From positions 62,001 to 126,000 of the forward strand of contig NZ_CP123387.1 of assembly GCF_040409955.1 (NCBI RefSeq): 64,000 nucleotides of DNA, in the 5' to 3' direction. Source of the DNA: Salipiger sp. H15. GTDB taxonomy: Bacteria > Pseudomonadota > Alphaproteobacteria > Rhodobacterales > Rhodobacteraceae. Positions 33,797 through 42,306 of the stretch are shown here, piece by piece. Numbering within the stretch: position 1 is the first letter of the stretch; every line of letters starts with the position of its first letter. Below the pieces are notes generated by a model, which ran no database searches, was not told the origin of the DNA, and saw only the letters and a program-made list of their open reading frames with translations. A program made the position numbers and the translations under genes.

Positions 33797-34495
33797 TCAG
33801 AGGACTTCGAGGATCTCGCCGGTGTCGTGGCGCTTCACGAAATCGACGCGCGCGCCGTTCCAGTGGTAGCAGAAATGCGGCCCCTGGACCGGCACCGGGA
33901 TCACGTCGGGCCAGAACAGCCCGATGCAGCGGCCGCCCTCCAGCCTCACGCTCTGCCACAGCAGCCCGTCGCTGCCCCCTGCCCGGAGCCGCGCGCCCTC
34001 GGCCTGCGAGGCGGCGTAGTCCTCCGGGTGCAGCACGCCCGGCACATCGGTCACGTCGTGCAGCTCGCGGTCGATCGACCCGATGAGGGCGCGGAAATCC
34101 GAGGTCCAGCCCGGCGCCTCTGCGGTCGCGGCCATGAACCTGCCGTGGTGGTGGATGGTCTCGGCCAGCGCAACGGTCTCGCTGTCGCCGGCGTAGTAGA
34201 GGCCGTAGCTGCCATCGGTGAACCGCCCCGGCCGCGCCGTCGAGCAATGCACGAAGGGCGCCATCACCAGGCTCGCCCCGGGCCCGGCCACCCGGCGCGC
34301 CGGCGGCACCTTGCCAAGGTCGCCCACCTCATCGCGCACCCGCGGGTTCGTCTTGGCCTCGACCGAGACCAGCGCCTCCCAGTCGCGCGGATCGGCGATG
34401 TCCTCGAAAAGATCGATCGGCGGGTAGATGGAGCGGATGATCCGCCAGGTCTGCGGCCAGGTCACGCGGCAGAGGGCCGCGCCCGGTGCTACCAC
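33797..34495 (-). CDS. RES-domain toxin of a type II RES-Xre system
   Basis: A 232-residue RES-domain protein: WRIIRSIYPPIDLFEDIADPRDWEAL, VAGPGASLVMAPFVH, DGSYGLYYAGDSETVALAETIHHHGRF (the Tyr and Glu residues match the catalytic set of RES toxins), and GSDGLLWQSVR. RES toxins degrade NAD+ by phosphorolysis or hydrolysis. I chose the GTG at 34495, which overlaps the antitoxin stop and has GGAG 8 bp upstream; a second GTG lies at 34465. This is the long-insert RES subtype. It is co-transcribed after its antitoxin. Confidence 0.88.
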   Translation of the reverse strand: MVAPGAALCRVTWPQTWRIIRSIYPPIDLFEDIADPRDWEALVSVEAKTNPRVRDEVGDLGKVPPARRVAGPGASLVMAPFVHCSTARPGRFTDGSYGLYYAGDSETVALAETIHHHGRFMAATAEAPGWTSDFRALIGSIDRELHDVTDVPGVLHPEDYAASQAEGARLRAGGSDGLLWQSVRLEGGRCIGLFWPDVIPVPVQGPHFCYHWNGARVDFVKRHDTGEILEVL

Positions 34496-34902
34496 GCGCC
34501 GCGCTCCGCATCGATCCACGTCCGCATCGCGGCGAGATCCGCAAGCTCGCCGCGCAGCATCATGTCGAGCGCCGAGTGGCCCTCGAAGGCGGCGTTGGGC
34601 CTGCGCACCCAGGCATAGCCGCGCGCGGGGTCGCGGAAGAGGTAGCGCAGGCCTTTGTGGATGCCCATGAGATGCGCCATGCGCATCCGGAGGTCGCGGT
34701 CGATCCGCCCGATCTCGCCGTCCTTCCACCGCGCCCAGGTGCGCGGAGCCATGCCGCCGAGAAGCGTTCGCGCCTCGGTGTCGCTCAGCCCCCAGGCCCG
34801 GAACAGGCTGACCGTCGTGCGGGCCAGCGCGCAGGCCTCCTCATCCGAGATCACCGGGTTGCCGGCTTCGGAGGGTCGCGAGGTGATGGGTTGCAGCTGC
34901 AT
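34489..34902 (-). CDS. Xre/MbcA/ParS-type antitoxin (DUF2384 toxin-binding domain)
   Basis: A 137-residue antitoxin. A helix-turn-helix-like N-terminal part (ARTTVSLFRAWGLSDTEARTLLGGMAPRTWARWKDGEIG) and a C-terminal MbcA/ParS/Xre toxin-binding domain (RDPARGYAWVRRPNAAFEGHSALDMMLRGELADLAAMRTWID) are clear. It is first gene of the pair and overlaps the toxin start, the usual order for RES-Xre. GGAAGGGG precedes the ATG. It should repress its own promoter through the CCATTTGGC inverted repeat. Confidence 0.9.
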   Translation of the reverse strand: MQLQPITSRPSEAGNPVISDEEACALARTTVSLFRAWGLSDTEARTLLGGMAPRTWARWKDGEIGRIDRDLRMRMAHLMGIHKGLRYLFRDPARGYAWVRRPNAAFEGHSALDMMLRGELADLAAMRTWIDAERGAW

Positions 34903-34914
34903 GTCGGGCCCCTT

Positions 34915-34954
34915 CCATTTGGCATGAAGATAAGCTTTTCACGCCAAATGGCAA
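34915..34954 (-). promoter_or_regulatory. Promoter and inverted-repeat operator of the RES-Xre operon
   Basis: CCATTTGGC (34915-34923) and GCCAAATGG (34943-34951) form a perfect 9-bp inverted repeat with centres 28 bp apart. A minus-strand promoter fits between: TTGCCA (34954-34949), 16-bp spacer, TATCTT (34932-34927). One half-site overlaps the -35 and the other lies just past the -10, as expected for autorepression. Confidence 0.7.
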
Positions 34955-34979
34955 GTCCGGGCTGCGCGGGACCTGAAGA

Positions 34980-35930
34980 TCAGGCGCGCTCGCAGAGCCG
35001 GGCCGGCGGGGTCCGGGCGGCGCGCCGCGCGGCGATCCACTCCTGCGCCTGCACGATGATCATCCCCGCCAGCACCAGCACGCCGCCCAGCAGGAACTCC
35101 GAGGTCAGCGCGTCGCCGAGCAGCACCACCCCGCTCGCGACCCCGAAGACCGGCGTCATGAAGCTGAGCACCCCGAGGCGCGACGAGCGGTAGACCTGCA
35201 TCAGGCGGAACCAGGCGAGGAAGCTGAGGCTGCAGACGATCACCGTCTGGAACGACAGGCTCGCCAGCACGGCGGGCGTCGGCACCAGTGAAAGCCGCCC
35301 GGTCAGCGCGCAGAAGCCGAGCGCCGCCGCGCCCGCGACCGAGAGCTGGTAGAAGAGCGTCTGCGCGGGCGGCGCCACCGAGACGCGGGTGGTGCGGATG
35401 ACCACGGTGGTCAGCCCCCACGACAGGCCCGCGCCCAGCCCCAGCAGATCGCCGAGGATCATCCCCGGGGTCAGCCCGGCACCGCGGCCGCGCAGCTCGG
35501 GCAGCACGAAGATCGCCACCACGCCGAGAAAGGCAATCGCGACCCCGAGCCATTGCACCGGCACCATGCGCTCGTCGGGCTGCGCGACGTGCAGGCCGAT
35601 CGCGGCGAAGATCGGCGCGGTATAGAGAAACACCGCCATGTGCGAGGCGGTGGTCCAGCGCAGCCCCTCGGCGACGAGCAGGAACTCGAGCGCGAAGAGC
35701 GATCCCGCGAGCAGGCCGGGACCGAGGAACAGCCCGCCGTGCCAGCGGTCGCGCAGGATGATCCGGCTCAGCCCCAGCACGATCACAGCCGCGAGCACCG
35801 AGCGCAGGCCGATCTGCAGCATCGGGTCGACCGAGGCCGCGACCATCTTCATCGCGCTCTGCTGCAGCCCCCAGATCAGGCACAGCAGGACCATCACGGC
35901 GATGGCGGTGGTATCAATCGGTCGTTTCAT
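34980..35930 (-). CDS. EamA-family (DMT superfamily) transporter
   Basis: A 316-residue inner-membrane protein with ten helices in two EamA repeats: LLCLIWGLQQSAMKMVAASVDPMLQIGLRSVLAA at the start and LSFLAWFRLMQVYRSSRLGVLSFMTPVFGVASGVVLLGDALT in the second half. DMT carriers export amino acids, nucleosides or other metabolites; the substrate is not inferable. It is divergent from an AraC regulator 65 bp away, which is probably its regulator. Confidence 0.9.
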   Translation of the reverse strand: MKRPIDTTAIAVMVLLCLIWGLQQSAMKMVAASVDPMLQIGLRSVLAAVIVLGLSRIILRDRWHGGLFLGPGLLAGSLFALEFLLVAEGLRWTTASHMAVFLYTAPIFAAIGLHVAQPDERMVPVQWLGVAIAFLGVVAIFVLPELRGRGAGLTPGMILGDLLGLGAGLSWGLTTVVIRTTRVSVAPPAQTLFYQLSVAGAAALGFCALTGRLSLVPTPAVLASLSFQTVIVCSLSFLAWFRLMQVYRSSRLGVLSFMTPVFGVASGVVLLGDALTSEFLLGGVLVLAGMIIVQAQEWIAARRAARTPPARLCERA

Positions 35931-35995
35931 GGGGACACTCGGTCAGGCTTTTCATGCCGCCTATCTAGTCTGGCGCATGGCATGTATATAGCGAG

Positions 35996-36799
35996 ATGAC
36001 GCCAATCTATAGTGCCGGACGGCCAAGCATGACATCCCCGCACCTGCGCCATCCCCCTTTCCGCGACAAGCTTCCCGCGCCGATCTATTTCCGTCTCGAG
36101 AAGATGCCCGCCAATGCCACCTACCCGGTGATGCGGCACGCCTGGGGAGAGTTCGTCTATTCCTTCAGCGGCGTGACCGAGCTGCGGCTGGCGGGGCAGC
36201 ACCTGCTGGCGCCGCCGCACATGGGTTTCTGGATCCCGCCCGGCGTGCAGCACGTCGGGTTCAACCGCCGCGCGGCGGTGCATTTCTCGGCCTACATCAG
36301 CGAGGATCTCTGCGGCGCGATGCCGGAGCGCACCTGCTCGCTGCTGGTGACCCCGCTGCTGCGCGCCATCCTCGACAGCCTCGCCGAGACCCGGTTCACC
36401 AACACCGAGGCGCAGTCGCGCCTGCTGCGGGTGATGGTCGACGAGCTGGGAAACTGCGCAACCGCCGACAGTTTCGTGCCCGAAAGCGCCGATCCCGTGC
36501 TTGCCCCGCTGCTCGAGGCCCTGCGGGACTCCCCGGCGGATGCGCGCAGCAACGCGCAGCTGGCAAGAGCCTTCGGGCTGAGCGAGCGCACGCTCGTGCG
36601 GCGCTGCACGCAGGAGCTCGGCATGTCGCTCAGCGAGTGGCGACAGCGCGTGCGGGTGGTCCGCGGCATCTCGCTGTTGCAGGAGGGCCAGAGCGTCGAG
36701 AGCGTGGCGCTGGATCTGGGCTATGGCACCGCCTCGGCCTTCATCGCCATGTTCCGGCGGATCACCGGCAGCAGCCCGGCGCGGTTCGTCGGACGATAG
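35996..36799 (+). CDS. AraC-family regulator with N-terminal cupin
   Basis: A 267-residue regulator: N-terminal cupin ligand domain (FVYSFSGVTELRLAGQHLLAPPHMGFWIPPGVQHVGFN) and C-terminal AraC double HTH (ARAFGLSERTLVRRCTQELGMSLSEWRQRVRVV, then SVESVALDLGYGTASAFIAMFRRITGSSPARF). An alternative ATG at 36029 is possible; neither start has a strong Shine-Dalgarno. It is divergent from an EamA exporter gene, typical of regulator-transporter pairs. Confidence 0.92.
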   Translation: MTPIYSAGRPSMTSPHLRHPPFRDKLPAPIYFRLEKMPANATYPVMRHAWGEFVYSFSGVTELRLAGQHLLAPPHMGFWIPPGVQHVGFNRRAAVHFSAYISEDLCGAMPERTCSLLVTPLLRAILDSLAETRFTNTEAQSRLLRVMVDELGNCATADSFVPESADPVLAPLLEALRDSPADARSNAQLARAFGLSERTLVRRCTQELGMSLSEWRQRVRVVRGISLLQEGQSVESVALDLGYGTASAFIAMFRRITGSSPARFVGR

Positions 36800-36814
36800 G
36801 GTGCCCCTGCCCTC

Positions 36815-37462
36815 TCAGGCCAGCCGGGAGGCGCCGATGACCTGCGTGCCCGGCTGCCCGGCCGCGAGCCCCTCGACGAGCGCCTCGGCCACGCGGTCCG
36901 GCCGGCTCATCCGCCAGCGCCTCGGCAGGACGGGCCCGAGCAGGCCGAGGGCCAGCTTGCCGAGGTCCTCCGACGGCCTGCGCTCCGGTCTCGACCCGCC
37001 GAGAAGCCCCGGGCGCACGATCGTCAGCGAGGCGTAGCCGATCTTCGAAAGGTCGCGCTCGAGCTCGCCCTTGGTCCGCAGGTAGAAGGACGTTCGCGCG
37101 CCGGGGTCGGCACCGAGCGACGAGGTCAGCGCAAAGCGCGACGCGCCGCCCTCATGCGCCCGCCGGGCGAGCGCGAGGTTGAGCCCGTGGTCGATGGCCC
37201 GGAAGGCCTCGCGCGAGCCGGCGATCCGCTGCGTCGTGCCAAGCGCCGAGATCACCCCGTCGACCGAGAACCAGTCCGTTCCCGGGGGCAGATCGCCGAG
37301 GTCGACAACCGGGTTGGTCAGCTTCGGATGTCCCGGCAGGGGCCGGCGGGTCAGCGCCACGACCTCGGCGAAGCGCGGCTCGGCCAGCGCGCGCTCGAGG
37401 ACCAGCCTGCCGACCACGCCGGTGGCGCCGATCAGCAGGACACGCAGGTTTTCCGTCGCCAT
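36815..37462 (-). CDS. NAD(P)H-binding short-chain-type oxidoreductase (SDR-a/HTATIP2-like)
   Basis: A 215-residue Rossmann protein: NLRVLLIGATGVVGRLVLERAL, ISALGTTQRIAGSREAFRAIDHGLNL, FALTSSLGADP, FYLRTKGELERDL and LTIVRPGLLGG. The GATGxxG loop binds NAD(P). It belongs to the atypical SDR group related to HTATIP2/YwnB, mostly of unknown substrate. It lies convergent with and close to the AraC gene. Confidence 0.88.
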   Translation of the reverse strand: MATENLRVLLIGATGVVGRLVLERALAEPRFAEVVALTRRPLPGHPKLTNPVVDLGDLPPGTDWFSVDGVISALGTTQRIAGSREAFRAIDHGLNLALARRAHEGGASRFALTSSLGADPGARTSFYLRTKGELERDLSKIGYASLTIVRPGLLGGSRPERRPSEDLGKLALGLLGPVLPRRWRMSRPDRVAEALVEGLAAGQPGTQVIGASRLA

Positions 37463-37749
37463 GGCAGTCCTCCTGACGGGCAGCTTCGGTCCGGCGGGCG
37501 GCAAGGTGCTCACCGAATGTGGCACCCGGGCCCTACGGCGAACAAGCCAGTCAGGACCCGGACCACCCGGAAGGGTGCGCCGGTCGGCAGGTAGGTGGCA
37601 AGCAGCCGCGACATGCTCGGGACGAAGGAGAGGGCGTGGATGCAAGAAACCGAGGGCGCTGCGGGCGGAAGCGGCGGATTTCGTGGCAAGCTCCATGGCG
37701 AAGGATCGGGCGGACGGGGCCGGGTCTGCCGTCTCCGGTTCGGGTCCGC

Positions 37750-38061
37750 ACCGACAGCGCGGCGGAGCCGGGCGCGCCGCTGGCCACCTTCCTCGGCCAG
37801 AGCCTCGGCTGGCCCGAGACCTACCTCGCGATGCCCGGCATCGGCCTGCTCGCCTTTCTCGCCATCCTGCGGCTGGTCCCGGTCGCGCCGGCGCTCTTCG
37901 GGATCGGCATGACCCTCGGCAACGTGCTGGGCGGCCGCATCGCCGACCGGGCGCCGTCGCGGCGCATTGTGCCCGGCTTCGGCGCGGCGGCCGGGGTGCT
38001 GCCGTCGGGGGCGGGGCTGCTGGTCTTCGCGATCGCCTTCCGCCTGCACCGGAGCGCCTGA
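37750..38061 (+). pseudogene. Major facilitator superfamily transporter relic with internal deletion
   Basis: About 103 codons read as two separate pieces of a drug-type MFS carrier joined directly: APLATFLGQSLGWPETYLAMPGIGLLAFLAILRLVP (a TM4-TM6 region) followed at once by APALFGIGMTLGNVLGGRIADR (a TM8 region of the second half), then one more hydrophobic stretch. The N-terminus, the central ~100 residues and the C-terminus are missing. It cannot be a working transporter. Flanking DNA (37463-37749) holds no gene I recognise. Confidence 0.65.
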
Positions 38062-38116
38062 CAAGCCTCCGCGCCCCTTCCTGCGAATGAGTGTCATTAT
38101 AATCTATTGAAAATAT

Positions 38117-38265
38117 TTGACTTTCCACCACAGCCTCACCATATGGACGCCATCGGGGAGTAGCGACCGCCCTCGTGGCGGAGGCACGTCAACATACTCG
38201 CGCAGAAGTCGCGTGGCGTGTCTGACCCAGCGGGTTTTGCAAGACCGTGGCGACGGAACTCTGCG
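38117..38265 (+). ncRNA. yybP-ykoY manganese riboswitch with upstream promoter
   Basis: The leader of mntP contains the conserved yybP-ykoY elements: CATCGGGGAGTAGC (from 38151), a GC-rich P2 stem (ACCGCCCTCGTGGCGG), GGCACGTCAACATACTCG (about 38183-38200), and the 3' part CCCAGCGGGTTTTGC followed by AAGACCG. A TTGACT (38117-38122) with CATATG 17 bp later places a transcript start just before the aptamer. This RNA binds Mn2+ and switches on Mn exporter expression. The aptamer proper is about 38150-38265. Confidence 0.88.
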
Positions 38266-38310
38266 GGCGGAGTCCCTCCATCGCCCGGATCAGCCCCGAG
38301 GAAACCACGC

Positions 38311-38871
38311 ATGTCTCCATTCTCGATCGGCGTTCTCGCCGTCTCCATGTCCGTCGACGCCTTCATCGCCTCCATGGGCAAGGGCACGGCGGGCCCGCGT
38401 CCCAGCCTCGCGATGACCCTGCGCACCGGGGCGATCTTCGGCGTGGTGGAGGCCATCACCCCGCTGGTCGGATGGCTCGCCGGGGTTGCCGCCTCGCAGG
38501 CCGTCGCCGAGGTCGATCACTGGATCGCCTTTGCCCTGCTCGCGGGGGTCGGCATCCACATGGCGCTGCAGGCATGGACCCGGGCCGAGGACGCGCCGCG
38601 CGCCGCCTCGCTCTGGGCAACCGTGGTCACCGCCATCGGCACCTCCATCGACGCCATGGCGGTCGGGGTCTCGCTGGCCTTCCTGCAGGTGAACATCCTC
38701 GTCATCGCCCTCGCGATCGGCGCGACGACGATGGTGATGAGCTCGACCGGCCTGATCCTCGGCCGCTACATCGGCGCCCGCTTCGGCCGGATCGCCGAGA
38801 CGCTCGGGGGCGTCGCGCTGATCGCCATCGGGGCGATGATCCTCCGCGACCACCTCGGCGGAGCGGCCTGA
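38311..38871 (+). CDS. mntP: Manganese efflux pump MntP
   Basis: A 186-residue, six-helix membrane protein with two repeats carrying the conserved Asp-containing motifs: [15 protein letters not shown] and [19 protein letters not shown]. It exports Mn2+ from the cytoplasm. The first ATG at 38311 follows AGGAAACCACGC, about 45 bp after the Mn riboswitch, so translation or transcription is Mn-dependent. Convergent with the LOG-family gene. Confidence 0.95.
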   Translation: MSPFSIGVLAVSMSVDAFIASMGKGTAGPRPSLAMTLRTGAIFGVVEAITPLVGWLAGVAASQAVAEVDHWIAFALLAGVGIHMALQAWTRAEDAPRAASLWATVVTAIGTSIDAMAVGVSLAFLQVNILVIALAIGATTMVMSSTGLILGRYIGARFGRIAETLGGVALIAIGAMILRDHLGGAA

Positions 38872-38923
38872 CCGCCCGGCGCAGGACGGGGCCGGCACGG
38901 GCGGGCCCCTGCCCGGGCCCGCG

Positions 38924-39898
38924 TCACCTGTCCTCGGCATGCCCCGGCGCGGCGCCGGTGATCTCGCGCCCGGCGCGGCGGTACCAGTCTTGGATACCAT
39001 CCCAGATCTCGCCCGCCTCCTCGGCGTACCAGAAGAGGTCGCGGTCCTCGGGGTCGATCACCCCCTCCTCGACGAGGAAGTCGACGTCGAAGGCGCGCCG
39101 CCAGTAGGCCTCGCCGACCAGCACCACCGGCACCGGCAGGATCTTGCGGGTCTGGATCAGCGTCAGCGTCTCGAAGAGCTCGTCCATCGTGCCGTAGCCG
39201 CCGGGGAAGACCACCAGCGCCCGGGCGCGCTTGAGGAAGTGCAGCTTGCGCAGCGCGAAATAGTGGAAGCGAAAGCAGAGGTCGGGGGTGAGATAGGGGT
39301 TCGGGTACTGCTCGTGCGGCAGGGTGATGTTGAGCCCGACGCTGCGCGCCCCGGCCTCGCGGCTGCCGCGGTTCGCCGCCTCCATGATCCCCGGCCCGCC
39401 GCCGGTCACCACCACCAGCCGGTTGCCGTGCTGGCCCTCCTGCTCGCCGACGATCCTGCCGAAGGCGCGCGCGACCTCGTAATAGGCGCTCTTCGCGGCG
39501 ATCCGCCGCGCGATGGCGAGGCAGCGGGCGAGCTCCGGGTCCTGCGGGGCGCGGGCCAGCGCCGCCTCGCGCGCCGCCACCTCGGCAAGGGCGCGGGCCG
39601 GCTCGGGAATGCGCGTCGCGCCGAAGACCACGATCGCATGGGCGATGCCATGCACCTGCAGCAGCGTCTCGGCCTTCTGGTAGTCGAGCAGCAGCCGCAC
39701 CCCGCGCATGTCGTCCCGGTCGAGGAACTCGACGTCGTGGTCGCCCTCGCGGTAGCCGGGGCTCGCCATGATCCGGCGCACGAGATCCGGCGCCCGCGCG
39801 TCCTCGGCCGCGGGCTTGGGGACGCACCAGGGCAGGTCCACCTGCCGGTCCGGGGCCGGGGTTCCGGAGGCCGGGCCCCCGGCGCTGTCATCGGTCAT
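38924..39898 (-). CDS. LOG-family (TIGR00730-type) Rossmann protein
   Basis: A 324-residue protein whose C-terminal ~200 residues form a LOG/lysine-decarboxylase-like fold: VVVTGGGPGIMEAANRGSREAG and the diagnostic PGGYGTMDELFETLTLIQTRKI. Characterised LOG enzymes cleave nucleoside monophosphates such as cytokinin ribotides. The long N-terminal ~120 residues are typical of the larger PpnN-like or TIGR00725 relatives. It starts 18 bp after atpG on the same strand, so it is probably the tenth gene of the N-ATPase transcript. Confidence 0.85.
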   Translation of the reverse strand: MTDDSAGGPASGTPAPDRQVDLPWCVPKPAAEDARAPDLVRRIMASPGYREGDHDVEFLDRDDMRGVRLLLDYQKAETLLQVHGIAHAIVVFGATRIPEPARALAEVAAREAALARAPQDPELARCLAIARRIAAKSAYYEVARAFGRIVGEQEGQHGNRLVVVTGGGPGIMEAANRGSREAGARSVGLNITLPHEQYPNPYLTPDLCFRFHYFALRKLHFLKRARALVVFPGGYGTMDELFETLTLIQTRKILPVPVVLVGEAYWRRAFDVDFLVEEGVIDPEDRDLFWYAEEAGEIWDGIQDWYRRAGREITGAAPGHAEDR

Positions 39899-39916
39899 CG
39901 GTCTTCCCCCCTTCGC

Positions 39917-40774
39917 TCACCGCGCCGGCGTGCTGCCGGTCGCGAGCTCCATGATTTCCTCGGTGATCGCGTCCTGCCGCAGCCGCCGGGCCTGCCCGAC
40001 CAGCGTCTCGAGCGAGCCGGTGACATTGTCATGCGCGGCGATCATCGCGCGCATCCGCGCCTCGTTCTCGGCGGCGAAGGACAGCATGAGCGCCTCGCTG
40101 ATCTCGGCAAAGACGTATTCCTCGACCAGCCGCGAGAGCAGCTCCTCCGGCGGCAGGGTGATCCGCGGCTCGAGCGCCGTGCCGGGATGCGGAAAGCGCG
40201 AATAGTCGAAGGGCACCAGCTGCTTGCGCGTCACCTCGTAGCCCCCCGCCCCGCCCGGCGCGGCATGGAGCAGCGTGACCGAGCTTGCCCGCCCGTCCGA
40301 GACCCGCGCAAAGACCGCCTCGGCGATCCGCCCGGCAAGGTGCGGCGTGCGCGCCGGGTGGGCGATCATCGGCGCGACCCAGCTCGTGGCGATGCCGTAG
40401 TCCTGCGCCACCGCCAGCCCGCGGTCGCCGACCAGCAGCACGTCGGCCCCGCCCCGCGCGCCCTGCAGCGCCTCCCGCGCCGCGTCGAGCACCCGTGCCG
40501 AGAAGCTGCCGGCAAAGCCCTGCTCGGCGCAGAGCACGATGAAGAGCGCGCCGCCGCCGGGCGCGGCCCCCGGCGCGGCGCGGTCCTGCGGCACGAGCGC
40601 AAGGGCCTGCCCGATGGCCTCGCCGATGGTGGCCGCGTAGAGGCGGATCGCGCCGAGGTGCCCCTGCGCGTCCTGCAGCCGCGAGGCGGCGATGCCGCGC
40701 ATCGCGGCGATCACCGCCGAGAGCTTGTGCACGGTGCCGATGCGCGCCTCGACGTCAGCCAGGGTGCCGCTCAT
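39917..40774 (-). CDS. atpG: N-type F1F0-ATPase gamma subunit
   Basis: A 285-residue gamma subunit: N-terminal helix [30 protein letters not shown] and C-terminal [27 protein letters not shown], which form the central stalk. It is divergent from housekeeping AtpG, as expected for N-ATPases (the C-terminal helix reads [23 protein letters not shown]). It is the last ATPase gene of the operon and overlaps atpA by ATGA. Confidence 0.92.
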   Translation of the reverse strand: MSGTLADVEARIGTVHKLSAVIAAMRGIAASRLQDAQGHLGAIRLYAATIGEAIGQALALVPQDRAAPGAAPGGGALFIVLCAEQGFAGSFSARVLDAAREALQGARGGADVLLVGDRGLAVAQDYGIATSWVAPMIAHPARTPHLAGRIAEAVFARVSDGRASSVTLLHAAPGGAGGYEVTRKQLVPFDYSRFPHPGTALEPRITLPPEELLSRLVEEYVFAEISEALMLSFAAENEARMRAMIAAHDNVTGSLETLVGQARRLRQDAITEEIMELATGSTPAR

Positions 40775-42306
40775 CCGCCCGCCTCCGCCGCGCCAAGCTC
40801 GGCCACCAGCCCGGCCACCAGCGCGACCAGCGCCGCGCGCTGCGTGTCGTCCAGCGCGCCGGTCTGCTGCACCGCCGTCGCCGCGTCGCCGCCCTCCGCG
40901 TCGATCCGTCCCGGCAGGCGCCGGCGCAGCTCGGGCAGCAGCTCTGTCCGCAGCGGGTCGAGCCTGCCCTCGGCCAGCGCCGCCAGCAGCGCCACCTGAT
41001 CGACCAGCCGCAACCCCGCGTAGCGCGGCTGGCTCAGCAGCGCCCGGATATGCTCGCCCCGGGTGATCTGCGCCGTCACCCGGCTGCTCGAGATGCCGCC
41101 GAAGCGGGTGAACATCTCGAGCTCCTGGAACTGCGCGTAGTCGAGCCGCACCCGGCCCGACACCGCCCGCAGCGCCGGGGCCTGCGCCTTGCCGCCGACC
41201 CGGCTCACCGACAGGCCGACATCCACCGCCGGGCGCTGGTTCGCGGCGAAGAGGTGGGAGTCGAGCACGATCTGCCCGTCGGTGATCGATATGAGGTTGG
41301 TCGGGATATAGGCCGAGAGGTTGCCCGCGTCGGTCTCGGCGATGGGCAGCGCGGTGATCGAGCCGCCGGTCTCGCGCGGCAGTTTCGCCGCCCGCTCGAG
41401 CAGCCGCGCGTGAAGGTAGAAGATGTCGCCCGGGTAGGCCTCGCGCCCCGGCGGCTCGCGGGTGAGCAGCGCCAGCTCGCGGTGGGTGGCGGCGTGGCGC
41501 GTGAGGTCGTCGATGACGATGAGCACGTCGCGCCCCGCGTCGCGGAAATGCTCGGCCATGCTCATCCCCGCAAAGGGCGCGATCCACTGAAGGCCGGGCG
41601 CGCTGCCCGCGCCGCCGACGACGAAGATGCAGCGCTCTGGCGCGCCATGCTCGCGCACCGCCGCGATGACCCGCTCGACCGCCGTGGCGCGCTGGCCGAC
41701 GGCGACGTAGATGCACACGACGTCGGTGTGCTTCTGGTTGACGATCGCCTCGACCGCGAGCGCGGTCTTTCCGGTGGCCCGGTCGCCGACGATCAGCTCG
41801 CGCTGGCCGCGGCCGAGCGCGAAGAGGCTGTCGACCACCAGCACCCCGGTCATCAGCGGCTCGGAGACCAGCGCGCGGTCGATGATCCCCGGCGCGGGGC
41901 GCTCGATGGGCAGGGTGCTGACCGTCTCTGGCACCGGCCCGCCGTCGATCGGCCGCCCCAGCGGGTCGAGGATCCGCCCGAGCAGCGCCTCGCCGACCGG
42001 CACCCGCACGACGTCGCCGGTGTCGGTCACCTGATCGCCCGCCTCGATCCCGGTGACGTCGTCGAAGAGCACGGCGTCGATCGCGTCGGCGTCCAGCGCC
42101 TGCGCGAAACCCGTCTGTCCGCCGCCGAAATGCAGCAGCGCGCCAAGCGGGGCGTCGGGCAGGCCGGAGACCCGCGCGATCCCGTCCGCCACCGAGATCA
42201 CCCGGCCGATGGGTTCCGCCTCGGGCGCCAGCTCGGTGCGCGACAGCGCGGCGCGGCCCTCGCGCAGCCAGCCGGCGGAAAGCTCCTCTGCGCTCCGGTC
42301 AGCCAT
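40771..42306 (-). CDS. atpA: N-type F1F0-ATPase alpha subunit
   Basis: A 511-residue alpha subunit with an intact P-loop ([19 protein letters not shown]), [36 protein letters not shown], and [10 protein letters not shown] with the conserved alpha Arg. F1 alpha subunits bind nucleotide without hydrolysis. It overlaps the end of atpF by 8 bp. Compared with standard alpha chains the C-terminal region is somewhat divergent, in line with an auxiliary pump. Confidence 0.95.
   Translation of the reverse strand: MADRSAEELSAGWLREGRAALSRTELAPEAEPIGRVISVADGIARVSGLPDAPLGALLHFGGGQTGFAQALDADAIDAVLFDDVTGIEAGDQVTDTGDVVRVPVGEALLGRILDPLGRPIDGGPVPETVSTLPIERPAPGIIDRALVSEPLMTGVLVVDSLFALGRGQRELIVGDRATGKTALAVEAIVNQKHTDVVCIYVAVGQRATAVERVIAAVREHGAPERCIFVVGGAGSAPGLQWIAPFAGMSMAEHFRDAGRDVLIVIDDLTRHAATHRELALLTREPPGREAYPGDIFYLHARLLERAAKLPRETGGSITALPIAETDAGNLSAYIPTNLISITDGQIVLDSHLFAANQRPAVDVGLSVSRVGGKAQAPALRAVSGRVRLDYAQFQELEMFTRFGGISSSRVTAQITRGEHIRALLSQPRYAGLRLVDQVALLAALAEGRLDPLRTELLPELRRRLPGRIDAEGGDAATAVQQTGALDDTQRAALVALVAGLVAELGAAEAGG

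Noticed and set aside
38890..38925. GC-rich hairpins between mntP and the LOG gene
   Set aside because: Several overlapping self-complementary GGGCCC and CGGGC segments exist, but no unique stem or T-run; expected by chance at this GC content.
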